Of a stretch of 64,000 nucleotides of DNA, positions 11,961-23,233 are shown piece by piece. A program made the position numbers and the translations under genes. The notes under the pieces are model-generated. The model was given only the letters and a program-made list of their open reading frames with translations, searched no databases and had not been told where the DNA came from. The number at the start of each line of letters is the position of its first letter. The stretch's first letter is position 1. The stretch is from Linum tenue (taxonomy: Eukaryota > Streptophyta > Magnoliopsida > Malpighiales > Linaceae): assembly GCA_946122785.1 (NCBI GenBank), contig CAMGYJ010000007.1, forward strand, positions 40,387,587 to 40,451,586, given 5' to 3'.

Positions 11961-12214
11961 GTTTTTTGGATGACTAGAATCCTCTTTCAACCTAGAATAA
12001 ATTAGTACTTGGCCATATATCTATTGAATAATACACCCGAGCCTAGAAGATTCCTTAAAGGAAAGAGTTTGCGATTAGATTTAGTTTAAGGCTAACAAGG
12101 GTTTCTGAACCCTTACAACGAAGCCCTGCTACAATTATTTCCGAAAATCTTAGCAACGGTTACGGAACCCTTTCTATCAAACCCTTGGCATAGGTCATTT
12201 TTCTTGTAGTGTCA

Positions 12215-13281
12215 GTTATTTGATTTATATATTTGGTATTGGTTGCGTGCTTTTTATATAATTTATTTATTGTGCAATATTATCACCCGTTATTTTTTAT
12301 GATTCAGTGTACCTTAAATGTTTTGAAAAATGACACTTTAGGAATCGCTAATTACACAACTGTTTGTACATAATAAATAGTTATATATTTGAAATATACA
12401 ATATGTAGATAATTAATAGGATTTACTTTACATATTATTTGTATTTTAATACTAATATATATGTGCATTCCTTCTCGAAAGCATATTGATATATATGTAA
12501 AAACATCAGGTCAAAAGGTACAGTTAAAAAATATATAGCTATTCAACGAAAAAAAATATAGCTAAAGTAGTGGTATTTTGTTATAAGTAATCTAATAAAA
12601 TACTGAAAGTGAGGGCCTGCCCTGAGATTCAGGAGGCGTTGTTCTATAAAAAAAATGAGACCCAATTTTTTTTAAACAATATGATTAATAGAATAAAACA
12701 TGCAACAATCAATAAATAAAACTTATTTTCATATTATTTGAATCTAATATTATTTAAAAAAAGAGTGATGATGTTTCAATAGAAAGATGGAGAAAAAAAA
12801 TCGGTTACTTAAGAGATTGAATAAAAAACCAAAATAAAAGAACTCAAATAGTAATTAAATTCACAACTAATTAATTAAGTAATTAACTAGACTCGATTAT
12901 ATAGATGATGAGAAGTGACTTAATTGAGTAGAAGAGAAGAATCAAAGAATATAAACAAATAATAGAGAAAACGGATGTTAAATAGAAGAATCTTGTAATC
13001 ATTTAGAGTAAAGTTACGTATGGAAAGTGAAAGAGTATTGTGAGAACCTGAAAGTGAGGAACAGAAAGTTAAACAGAAAACAACAAAGAGCTGTTAGACT
13101 GCTGTAGTTGTTAGGCTGCTGTTAGGCTGTTCCCAGAATAGCTCTCCCTTATCAGAAAAGAACTATTTGTAATTGGCTTACTTCCTTTTCCCTTTTTTTT
13201 TTTATTGTTGATGGTTTGTATCTTATTCAGTTTTCTCTCGCGATGTTCCGACGCCAGCCTGTAGAAGCTTGAGATGCTCTA
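12215..13281. other. AT-rich spacer between CACTA and MULE
   Basis: No gene is visible. A short GGGCCTGCCCTGAGATTCAG phrase near 12612 resembles scattered transposon relics in plants, but I cannot assign it. Confidence 0.4.
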
Positions 13282-13385
13282 GCCTGCAGAGGAAAAAATC
13301 CCAGAATACTTGAGTTATTAAAATTTTTTTCCTAAATACAGTACTTATAAAACTAATTCCCAATATACAGCAGTTTCAACATCAC

Positions 13386-13715
13386 TGTCTTGGACAAAGA
13401 CAGTGATACTGATCACCGCTTTTGTCCAAAACAGTGAAGCAGCGGGGAACGTATCACCGCCTTGGACAAAGGCGGGGAACCTATCACCGCCTCAAACAAA
13501 GGCGGGGAACGTATCCCCGCTTTTGACATCAACAGGGAAGGCATCCCCGCTGCAGTCAACAACAGTGATTGCCTCACCGCTGTTGTGCAAAACGGTGATA
13601 TTTACCACGTTTTACAGAGCCCTGGTAGGTGGAGAAGTAGGTAACAGCTACCTATCTATCACCGCTGTTGACTAAGGCGATGATGTGTTCACCTCCGTTG
13701 TCCAAAGCGGTGATT
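13386..13715. repeat. Left subterminal array of ~23-bp palindromes in MULE
   Basis: About nine imperfect hairpins follow one another at about 30-40 bp spacing. Each has the form CACCGC - (TTTTGTCCAA) - GCGGTG or close variants. Examples are CACTGTCTTGGACAAAGACAGTG, CACCGCCTTGGACAAAGGCG and CACCGCTGTTGTGCAAAACGGTG. The array lies between the terminal repeat and the transposase TATA box. It may bind transposase or fold in single strand; function is inferred. Confidence 0.8.
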
Positions 13716-13731
13716 AGCTTTCATTTTTTCC

Positions 13732-13739
13732 TATAAAAA
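13732..13739 (+). promoter_or_regulatory. TATA box of MULE transposase gene, with 5' UTR intron
   Basis: TATAAAAA lies just inside the palindrome array. Downstream, a likely 5' UTR intron runs from GTATGTTAG at 13861 to TTGCAG at 14286, ending three bases before the ATG at 14289. Confidence 0.6.
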
Positions 13740-14288
13740 CCTACGCCCACTTCCCTCCTGCTGCCTTACAGCAAATCAGTACAAAAATTATCGTTTTGTT
13801 AAGTCGTTTTCGCAGCTGGTTCCTCCGTAGTTTACTGCTCAAGAAACTCGTCGGGATTCGGTATGTTAGAATTATGTATTGTTTACATTTTGATGATGTG
13901 TTAGAATTAGGTATGTTAGAATTATATATTTAGATTAATTATGATATGATAGATGTTAGTTAGTACTGAATTTAGATTAATTTGTTTAGTTTTCTCATGA
14001 TAGATCGGGATTGAGTATGTTATAAGTATGTATTTTTTACATGTTGATGTGTTAGTAATTATATGTCTGTATTTAGTGAATTGCGGTTATTGGAAAATAT
14101 GTTATGATATATTTAGATTAATTATGATATGATAGATGTTAGTTAGTTAGTTATGAATTTAGATGAATTTGTTTAGTTTTCTCATAATAGATCAATTAGT
14201 TGCATTTTATTATCGCTTTGGATGATATTATTTTTGTATCCATAATGTACTAATTATATACTATACTTAATTATTATAAATTGCAGAC

Positions 14289-17191
14289 ATGGGTAAATTT
14301 AAGAAGTTTCGGCTTATTATTTATTGGAATGGTCGGGTGACAAACTCGAACATTGGGATCGACTATGAAAATGGCGAATCCAGTATGCTTACAATTGAGT
14401 CGAGATTCTCGTGGCAAGAACTCCATGACAGGTGTGCAGAAAGGACTTGTACGGGCGGGCAAAGGAGAGTTCGTCAAATTACTTACCGGTATCCCAACAT
14501 GAGTGCTGACGGAGTCATGTACGAAAAGTTGACATAAATGATGATGACGACGCGAACATGATGATACAGTTCATATCTGAGAACGGGGTGCGGCTTGCAG
14601 AGGTGTATGTCGAGACCGAGCCGGTCGGTGAAACTCATTCTCACCAGTATTCTTATGATGATGGTTTTGCAGGAGGGTATGGCTGAGGTGGTAGTTCAAG
14701 TAACTACGGAGGAGGTACTTCTGCAGGAGGGTATGGTTGGGGAGGTACTTCAAGCAACTACGGAGGAGGTAGTTCTGAAGGAGGTGTTGGGTGGGAAGAA
14801 TACCTGCCACATGGTGGTGAGACTGCCGTCGATATCGTTCAGCCCGACGGTGATCAATGGCCTGCTTGGGGTCCAGAGTGGGGTGACATTGAAAACACCC
14901 TTCGATCTGGGCGTACTTCGTATGACCAAGAAGGCGATGCTGGTTATGCTGGTAACGATGACCATCCTGAGCCGAGCTATCCATTCGCCTCCAGTGACGA
15001 TGAAAGTGAGGAAGATTTGAGATCAGTCAGTGAGGAGGAAGATACGGACGATATCGACGATATCGATGACAGTGAGGTGGCGTTCCGTCAGGCACCAACG
15101 CCTTACTACACAGAGGTTCCTGATCAATTTTTATATGGTCAGAACGATGCCCCTGACTTTCGGCCCATGCCTGTGTATAATCCGACTGCTAATTTGGAAG
15201 TGGGTATGGCGTTCACTTCGAAAGCCGATGTGCAAGACGCTTTTAGCGAAGAAGCCATGCGGCGTAACTTCGAATGGAAGGTAAAATATTCTGACAAGGG
15301 ACAACTGCATGTCATTTGTAAGAATGCTGGAGATGGTTGTATGTGGCAACTTCGTGCTGCATATATGAAGAGAAAGGGCGTCTGGGTCATGCGGACAGTA
15401 GAGAACAACCACAGTTGCTCCTCAACCATACGTTCATAGGATCACCGGCAACTGAAAGCAAAAAAAGTGGCAAGAACCATTAAGTACCTTATCGAGGCAC
15501 AACCAGATATCAAGATAAAAGCTATCATGGCGGAGGTGAAGGATCGACACTCCTCCACCATAAGGTATAAGAAGGCGTGGCATGGGAAGCAGAAGGCCAT
15601 GGCTGAGGTCTACGGTGATTGGGATGACTCGTATGCTTTACTCCCCAGACTAATGTCCGCAATGGAGGAGTCCAACCCTGGGACGGTTTTCGTGCCTTGG
15701 TACAACAACGTAGAAATTGAAGATCAAGTTCGAGTACAGAACGAGTTGATGTTTCATCGTCTGTTCTGGACATTCAAGCCATGCATTGACGGGTTTCCCT
15801 TCTGCATGCCAGTGATTCAGGTATATTACGAAATCAAAATATTGTACTATTTCATTACTTTACTAATTTCAATTTTTACTAACTCATTATTCATTTTAAC
15901 AGGTTGATGGAACTTTCCTTACTGGGAAGTATAAAGGAACTCTTCTTATTGCCACTGGGGTTGATGGAAATTTAAGTATTTTTCCCTTAGCATTTGCATT
16001 AGTTGAAGGGGAGAACAACCTAAGTTGGGCATGGTTCTTTGACCAGCTACACGCCCACGTCACACAAAGAATGGGTATTACAATTATATCAGATCGACAT
16101 GCCGGGATTAAACACGCCGTCCGTGGTTTCCTGGACGAATGGGGATGGACATGGCGTTGGTGTATTCGTCACTTCCTAGCCAATTTCCAACACAAATTTG
16201 GCAAGAAGAAAGACATAAGAGATCAATTATGGAGTGCAGGTAGTAATGTAATTCAGTGCTTGTTCATGGTTTATTGTTCAAATGAAATTTCTTATGGCTT
16301 AATTATTAATTCTCCGGTTTTGTAGCGGTTGCACATCAACCAAAAAAGTACGAGCAGAAGATGAAGACGATCCGTCAAATACACCGGGCGGGAGCAGTAT
16401 GGGCAGAAGGTCAAGATCTGCACATGTGGACATTTCACATGGACAACGGGGCTAGATTCGGAATTGCAACTACCAACCATGGCGAGAGCATAAATGGAGT
16501 CTACAAGGGCATTAGGGCAATGCCTGTATCTGTCCTAGTAGAGATGACATACTGGAAGGTAAACGAGTGGTTTGTGAAGAGACGGGATGCTGCTATTGGG
16601 AGGGAGCGTGCTGGTCATTCAATAGCTAAGCATATATTTGATGGCATGCAGAAGATCGAAGAGAAATCAAGTAAGCACAGAGTTGTTTTGTTCAACCGCA
16701 ATGAAGGTATTTTTGCTGTGCAAACAGGTATTTGGGGTGGAGGAAGATGTGGGCATAATCGTCAATCCGTTACTCTACACGTAGAAACACGCACCGGAGA
16801 GTGTACATGCCAAAAGTATCAAAACAGAAGAGTACCTTGTTCACATGCAATGGCAGTAGCTAAGTCGATAACCTTCAGCGCTTACAGTTTGGTTAGTCCT
16901 TACTACACGGAACAGACGATCAGGAACTCCTACTCGTCAAGTTTTAGCCCCCTGCCGGATGAAGCTTATTGGCCTGTAGACAATGGAAAGTTGATTATCC
17001 CAACGTTGCACTTAAAGCGCACCAAAGGTCGTCCTAGGACCGAAAGGATTCACAATGAAATGGACCAATCACAACGTGCCCGACGGGGTCCAAAGCGTTG
17101 CTCAAAGTGCAGACAACCGGGTCATGACAAGAGGCGTTGCCCAGGTCCACCTCTAGAGCAAGCTTCGGGGACAATTCGGAACCAACCTTGA
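14289..17191 (+). pseudogene. mudrA-type MULE transposase, inactivated
   Basis: This is the transposase that would cut and join the MULE ends. I model three exons: 14289-15820, 15903-16239 and 16326-17191, with phases that join cleanly. The N-terminus is a MuDR-type acidic/Gly-rich region with NYGGG repeats and Asp/Glu runs. Next is a MULE DNA-binding region (about 15200-15440), then the DDE core: D in VDGTFLTGKYKG, D in IISDRHAGI and E in HGESINGVYKG. A SWIM zinc finger (CTCQKYQNRRVPCSH) and a C-terminal zinc knuckle (CSKCRQPGHDKRRC) follow. Three lesions lie upstream of the catalytic core: a one-base loss in an A run near 14530, TGA for Trp at 14684, and TAG at 15437. The catalytic half is otherwise open. 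The gene converges on the PMD gene with 246 bp between stops. Confidence 0.9.
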
Positions 17192-17437
17192 TGCTGTTGT
17201 TGTTCACTTCCTTGTTTTAATCTTGTTGAGTAATTTTCGTTGTTGTGATGTTTAATTTGGACTTCTTGTTTTAATCTTGTTGAGTGATTGTAATAAAGGG
17301 CGTTTGTTGTTCATTTTGGTACAACATGGGGGGTAAAACCAACCAAATTTAGACGACATAGATAGTTAATGGAAAACAACACAATCCGAAACCAAATTTA
17401 GAAACATAGGTAGTTCATGGAAAACAACATAGATAGT

Positions 17438-20362
17438 TCACTGGTTGTCTTCATTTCCCTCCACTTCGCCTACTCTTCCTCTTCCTCCATGACCTCCTCG
17501 GCCCCTTCTTCCGCCCTCTCTACCTCCTCCTTCTTCACGAGCCCGCTGGACAACTGCGCGCGGATTCCTCTTAACCCGACCACCCACCGGAGTGTAGACA
17601 GGTGGTGGGGGTGGAGGTTGCTGAGGTGGACCAGAAGCGTGGTAGAAAGTCGATGATGTATGTTGTTGTTGCGGGGTCTGATACTGAGTAGTTTGTTGCT
17701 GATGGTGGAAGTGAGGGGTGCCTTGGGTGAACATGTCATGCTCCTGAGTCGGGGCATAGCTTGACGACCCTCCGGTGCCCTCAGTACTAGTAGCCCACTC
17801 ACAATGTGGCCATGGTTCAGGGAGTTGAGTTTGCTGAGACGGACGAAGCTCTTCAATGTGTTCTCTCACCCTTCTTCTGCTCCTCCGTGGGGGCTCTTGT
17901 GGGGGCACGATCCTCTCATCAGCACGGAATGAAGGTCGGGCCGGAGCAGGCACTGGAGGGTATAATATGACATCCCTCCTTTGCTCTCTGGTACAACAGA
18001 GCAAGTTGTTGAAAAGCCTGCGCAAGAAAGATGTCTTCCGCTCATCCATGGTGGGTGCACTCTCGACGGTGTGCTTCGCATGCTCCAAACCGTCAACCTA
18101 AAAAATTGTTGTACAAAAATTAACTAACATTAAATCTAATAATGATTTCTATCATCTAATATAGGCATGTAATCATACTACAAAAATTAACTAACATTAA
18201 ATCTAATAATGTTAATTAACATTCTAGCTAATATAGGCATGTAATCATACTACAAAAATTAACTAAAATAGGCCAAAATGGAATTCACGTACCACTGCGC
18301 CCCAAACAGCACCTTGCTTTGACACCCATCTTAGCGTGAAGTTCCGATACCACCGCATGTAGCCATCGTGGTACCCCATTGGCCTTGTCTCCGGCACCCC
18401 TTGGACCACCCACTGATTTCTATTCTCCCATATGTTGATGTAGAATTCATGCTTGCGGGTCCAATCCTTTTTGTTGTAGCGTAGGTCAATGGCGTGGAGC
18501 TCCCTGAACCCTTGAGGTGGGGATGCTGGAATTGGTTGCTCCAATCGATATTGCCTCAAAGATCGATCGGGCAGGTGCCACTCCACCATGTGCCAGCAGA
18601 TTAAGGGCACCTTGCACAACCATGTCTCTTGATCCTCGGGATGTCTAAGACGATGCAACTCAACCACTTCATTTGGATATGGATCCCATACCGTCTACAA
18701 TCATTATAATTCATGGAATTAGTAAAAATTATATCCACTCCACCTAATAAATTGAAAATCATGACATTTTATATTTTTACATGGTTCCACCAAGGCTTAT
18801 CAAATTCATCACGATAAAACAGTAAAGAGTGCTCGGCCTGGTGGTCGTTTGTATTTGCTCCGATCCACCTAATTAAGCAAAAGTACATATATAAGCAATT
18901 TTTAAAGCAGAGATGTTTACTTGTTAAGTATGATTGTATGGAAGCATCTAAATTGAAATAAAATTCCTTACTTGGCAATAATCTAAATTAGCTAAATACG
19001 ATTTGGTTAGAATAAATCCAAATTCACTTACTTGGAAGATATCTAAATTCACTAAAATACTAGAATTGCAGACTTAAAATGTCTCTAAATTCGCTTAGTT
19101 GGAAGATAGCTAAGTTCACTAAAATACTATAATTGCATACTTAAAATTGCATACTAAGTTCACTAAGTTCACTAAAATCTAAATTCACCTAACTAGCTAC
19201 CATTGCATATCTAAAATAAATTCAACTTAAATTGAACTTACTTGAAACCATATGGGGGATTTGCTACAAATCGTAGCTCATCATCTGGCAACCAGAATTC
19301 CCGAGGGTCTTGAGGTGCGAGAAACGGAAGATGCTCCCATGCCCAGAGCTGAAGTATGAACATCGCACCACCAGCTTGTTTCGCTCCCAACCTCGAGCAA
19401 GTACACAACTCTCGGTAGATCCCAGCCAAGATGGCCGACCCCCAACTTTTTCTCCCGATCTCGTCCCAGTCACCGAGGAGCATAGGGAACCACATGCCTT
19501 GTATCCACTTATTTGACTTGTCGGGGAACAGAAACCCACCAACCAAGCCAATTAGGTATACACGTGCATACCGCTCCACCTGATCTTCAGGAGTATCCGG
19601 GCCTATATTAACCTCCAATTGGATGTGCTCAACAAGCCACGGGATCGATACTTGCCCCGCATTCTGTGGTGGATGCCCAACCCCTTCGACGGGCGTGGTG
19701 TTCGGCATGTTGAACCCCAAACGTTCCTGAATCAATGGCCCCCAACCATCTTCTGGTTTTCTCGAGTTGTCGATGATGGCATCTCCGGTGATCGGGAGCC
19801 CGGTGAGGATGGCAACATCTTTGAGGGTGATCGTCATTTCACCCTCGGGAAAGTGGAAGGTATGCAGCTCAGGGCGCCATCGCTCTGCCATTGCCGTCAG
19901 CAGATCGTTGTCAATATCAAGCCTCATAAAGTGCCTCAGATTGTGCAATCCCGCCCTCTCTAGATAGGGCTGCAGTCGAGGATGCCAACGGGGCAATCGA
20001 CATGTCCCTCGATGACTGATGGGAATAAGTGATTCCTACAAAACAAAAAACACAATATTGTCAGTCAATAGAAAGCAAAATAAAAACTTAGAAAGCAAAA
20101 TAAAAACTTTAAAACTATTGAAATAATTTTAGTGTGTCTACCGGATTATTGTTCCAAATTGAACGAGAGCGATGTTGATCTTGCCCGGTTAAATACCTTC
20201 GATCCCTTGGGCCAGGATCGATATACAATCTAGGGTCGTATATCTCAGCACCCATCTATAAAAAAATATGAAATCAAATCAATTTAAATTTTAGCAGCCA
20301 TGTAAAAAAAAATCACAAAAGAATTAAATAAATTTACGTACTCTCAAAGCCTCTTCGTCCAT
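17438..20362 (-). CDS. MULE-borne plant mobile domain (PMD/MAIL-like) protein
   Basis: A six-exon gene on the minus strand: 20362-20342, 20255-20142, 20035-19242, 18868-18781, 18694-18293 and 18097-17438. All donor/acceptor pairs are GT..AG and all phases agree, giving about 692 residues with no internal stop. Exons 2-3 encode the plant mobile domain: DPGPRDRRYLTGQDQH, then HNLRHFMRLDIDNDLLTAM, FHFPEGEMTITLKDVAILTG and a WGS/LL core. Exons 4-5 continue the domain (WHMVEWHLPDRSLRQY, then WENRNQWVVQ). The last exon is a low-complexity tail of Gln, Pro, Gly and Arg (GREGGRRGRGGHGGRGR). PMD proteins include the plant factors MAIN/MAIL1 and many transposon-borne copies. The molecular role of the transposon copies is not established. 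The gene is arranged like mudrB in MuDR, convergent with the transposase. A TATA box lies about 190 bp upstream of the ATG. Confidence 0.88.
18110..18265. repeat. ~68-bp tandem duplication in PMD intron
   Basis: The phrase ACAAAAATTAACTAACATTA followed by AATATAGGCATGTAATCATA occurs about twice, with a partial third copy, in the intron between the last two exons. A similar degenerate ~75-bp repetition (TTGGAAGATA...TTCACTAAAATACTA) fills part of the intron at 18990-19200. Confidence 0.7.
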
Positions 20363-20554
20363 TTTTTGCCGAAAAGCTAGCGAGAGTATCGACAAAACAA
20401 CAAAACAAAAACTCTAGTAATTCTTTCTGATGCGGAAGATCGGACTTAGCCGCAACCACAGAGCTTACTTAGAACGAAACTAGAGTGAAAAAAGGAGGGA
20501 GAAAGAAGTATAAAGTGGTGGTGTGGTTTGGAATAAGGGGGGGGGGGGGATGGG

Positions 20555-20563
20555 TATTTATAG
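20555..20563 (-). promoter_or_regulatory. TATA box of the PMD gene
   Basis: Read on the minus strand the site is CTATAAATA, about 190 bp upstream of the ATG and just inside the right palindrome array. A run of eleven or more G lies beside it at 20537-20549. Confidence 0.55.
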
Positions 20564-20589
20564 TGTTTGGGGGTGGGAAAAGTCCTGGG

Positions 20590-21030
20590 CATTAATCACC
20601 GCCCCGAAGAAACACAGTGACATCACTGCGTCCAACAAAGGCGGTGATGGCACGGATAGGTGACGTGGCGGCGTGTGATGCGTCGGATTGTGGAGAAAAA
20701 CCACAATCCGCGCATGACTGCATCGGACGGCAGCGGTGAAGGCGCGGGTGGGGCGGATCGCTGACGTGGAAAGCGGGGCTATCACCGCTTTGGTCTTCAG
20801 TGGTGAAGTGCCCGCGCGCGTCCACGTCAGCGATCCGCGCCACTTCACCGCTTTTGGATCCAACGGTGAAGGCCCTCACTGCTTCCCTCATCGACGGTCA
20901 TGCTATCACTGTCGTCCTTGAAAGCAGTGATAGCATCACTGCTTTTGTCAAAAGCGGTGATGTATCATCGTTTTAGACCAAAACGGTGATCAACATCACT
21001 GTCTTAGACAAAGACAGTGATGTTGAAACT
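20590..21030. repeat. Right subterminal array of ~23-bp palindromes in MULE
   Basis: This repeats the left array in mirror orientation. Examples are CACTGCGTCCAACAAAGGCG, CACCGCTTTTGGATCCAACG, CACTGCTTTTGTCAAAAGCG and CACTGTCTTAGACAAAGACA. About eight to nine units are recognisable, with looser spacing than on the left and with GC-rich text between them at 20650-20760. Confidence 0.75.
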
Positions 21031-21120
21031 GCTGTACTTTGGGAATTAATTTTATAAGTACTGTATTTAGAGAATTTTTTTTAATAATTAGCGTATTCTG
21101 GGATTTTTTCCGCCTGCAGA

Positions 21121-22489
21121 AGCTTGCTTCCTCCGAGGAAAATAGCCATCCCGTGTCAGGATGGAGAGACTGAAAATACTTGCTTAAAATTATTACTACT
21201 CTCTTGCTGGGCTGAGATCGGATTTTCGGTTTTCCGTACCTTTATCTCCTTGGACCCAGTAACCTAGCTTTGGTTGTATATTAACGACTTATGAGTCAGC
21301 AACTAGTGTCCATAGTTTATCTGTTCCTGTCTGATTTAGAACTTTATCTTTTTCTGGTTTTGTTTAGGGACACACCTTTCTGTTGTACTAATAAGGCCAT
21401 GCTCTTCTGATGTGTTTATGCAATTTGTGTAATATTAGTCTAAAATTCATTTTTTATTAGTAGTGTTGTTAGTAATATTGATTTGACAATATGATATTGA
21501 CTGAGAAGAGATATATGGAGGTCAACATTCAATTCAATTTTTTTTGAAATTTGAATGTTAATAAATAATATTTACCTAAACCCAAGTCGACCCATTGATT
21601 ATGGGAAGTGAATGGTGACGTATATATGGGTTTGGAAGTATGTAGATGAGTTTGAGTAGGATATGAATATTTATTTTCATAATCTAAATGTGTATGAGTT
21701 GGGTATGGATACTCATTTATTCGAGTGTGTTTTAATTACATTAAAAAATTAGACTTATTTGTAGGACTACAAAAGTTTAGGTACCAAAATGTAATACACA
21801 AAAAAAATTAGATATTAAAATTTAATGTTCCATCAATATTGTGAGAACTTACATGCCAAAAAAATAAATTTATGTTATAAATCTAAAGATCTATTAGGTT
21901 TAGATATCGAACTGTAATTTGCATAGTTGAGGCTTAATTCCTTTTATGATGATGTATTTAAGATGATAAATATTTTCTTTTTTATAGAAAATTGAAAACT
22001 ATTTATTTGAGATGTGTAGATACCTAGCCTAACATTCCAAGTATAATTGTTGAAAATTCTAGCTCGGGTGAGAAAGAAAAACTCTAAAGAGAAGCGAAAA
22101 AGATACAAACTGGAACTTGCTTAAAATTTCACGTCTACAAATCTCATAGTAGAAAATGACGACTTTCTAATAAGTAATAACCATATATTTTTATTTTTAA
22201 TTGGACTCGACATTGAGCTGGAAAAGTTAGTGGTGCATGGTTCGATTACAAATTCTCTTGACCGTTGGTGAGTCCTGTATGGACCTATTCATACTTGTGA
22301 TTAGAATACATAAAAATAGTATACTAATTAGGGTTAGACGAATAAGCAAAGAAAGAAAGAAATAAAGGGTTATGGAGGTGGGTGAAAAATAAAATGAAGA
22401 GGAAGTAAATGATGGAAATGTTTGGTCATTTTTATTCTTATATTAACTTTTAAATCATTATTTTTATTACTGCTGATTTTTTTAATCAT
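21121..22489. other. Intergenic, AT-rich with a degenerate repeat
   Basis: No gene is visible. Between about 21720 and 21960 the text shares phrases (GTACCAAAATGTAAT and similar) with the AT-rich repeat family at 1-300 and 32774-33650. Confidence 0.4.
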
Positions 22490-22629
22490 TGTTCTATTAA
22501 AATGTCATACAAAAACTTCATACATATCAATATCTTAATGTACTCGTATTATAATTTACTAAATATGTTGTCACGTCACCGAATAGAATGTTCTTTTAAA
22601 AAATGGTAATTATTAATTCAAATGGATAA
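22490..22629 (+). repeat. Left part of tandem repeat unit A, split by the Gypsy element
   Basis: The phrase AATGTCATACAAAAACTTCA through AATTCAAATGGATAA matches 33128-33256 in unit B. The match is broken at GATAA (22625-22629), where the Gypsy LTR starts, and resumes at 32769. Confidence 0.85.
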
Positions 22630-23231
22630 TGTTGGGGGAACAAGTATGGGCCGGGGGCCCAACATGGAAAGGGAAGTCCAAGGTAGGATGTTAGTGGGAT
22701 GCAGATATGGGCCCAGCCAGAGGAGCTCAGGAAAGCCCATGGGGCAAGGGTTTTGGGGCTAAGGGGGCGCCCTGACAAGGGCGCAGGTGGTCAGAGTGAC
22801 GTGGGAGACAGGTGGGACCGGGTACCAGGCGAGGGGCGCACAAGACAAAGGTAACCAACGGTCGAAAGGGTACGGAGGGCTGACTGGGTGAGGTCATGCG
22901 CCTTGGACCTCTGACCATGGTGTCAGACGGTCGAGGCGCATGCGCGAGGGACGTACGGTGCATTTATGACGGGCCTAACACAGGGCGAGAGCGACGGATA
23001 CCGGTCGATCTCGCCCCGGGTATAAATAGTCGAGTAGGTAAACCTCATTTACTCAGTTTTAGCTTATCTTACTAGAACTGTTCCTTCACTTCTCTCTCTA
23101 AAAGAAGGTTTCTCACTTGAGCGTCGGAGTGCTAACGGACCACGTTGGTCCGCTAGGTACTTGTGTGGGTGCAGGGGGGCGCATATCCGAGGGAGCCGTG
23201 GGGATCGGAACGACAGGTGTGAAGAGAGGGG
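22630..23231 (+). repeat. 5' LTR of Gypsy element, 3' end deleted
   Basis: It matches the 3' LTR up to GAAGAGAGGGG and then passes directly into gag sequence. The last 15 bases of the LTR (TTCCGGGCTCGAACA in the 3' copy), the primer-binding site and the leader are missing. Confidence 0.88.
23020..23028 (+). promoter_or_regulatory. LTR TATA box
   Basis: The motif GTATAAATAG follows the GC-rich CGCCCCGG stretch in the 5' LTR. The same box lies at about 32541 in the 3' LTR. It is the likely start-site element for the genomic transcript. Confidence 0.6.
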
Positions 23232-23233
23232 AG

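Larger units (their letters stand above)
8125..12211. mobile_element. Non-autonomous CACTA (En/Spm-type) element with captured gene pieces
   Basis: The left end is CACTACAAAAAAATTGGTCT. The right end, reverse complemented, is CACTACAAGAAAAATGACCT. Both continue into ATGCCAAGGGTT. The 3-bp flank TCA is duplicated (8122-8124 and 12212-12214), the size expected for CACTA elements. Both ends are rich in AAGGGTT/AACCCTT subterminal repeats in alternating orientation (8142-8420 and 12090-12190). No transposase domain is visible in the 4.09 kb, so mobilisation would need a partner. The interior holds exon-like host sequence and a ~40-bp tandem repeat. Confidence 0.85.
13291..21111. mobile_element. 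Complete Mutator-like element (MULE), 7.8 kb
   Basis: The ends are inverted repeats beginning GGAAAAAATCCCAGAATAC. They stay similar for about 120 bp through AGTACTTATAAAA and CAGCAGTTTCAACATCACTG. The element is flanked by an exact 9-bp duplication, GCCTGCAGA (13282-13290 and 21112-21120), the size typical of Mutator elements. Inside are two convergent genes, a mudrA-type transposase (+) and a plant-mobile-domain gene (-). The perfect target duplication suggests a fairly recent insertion. Confidence 0.95.

Noticed and set aside
14595..15020. 141-codon plus-strand frame in the MULE
   Set aside because: It is an alternative frame over the Gly-rich N-terminal region of the transposase. The correct frame shows the repeated NYGGG text.
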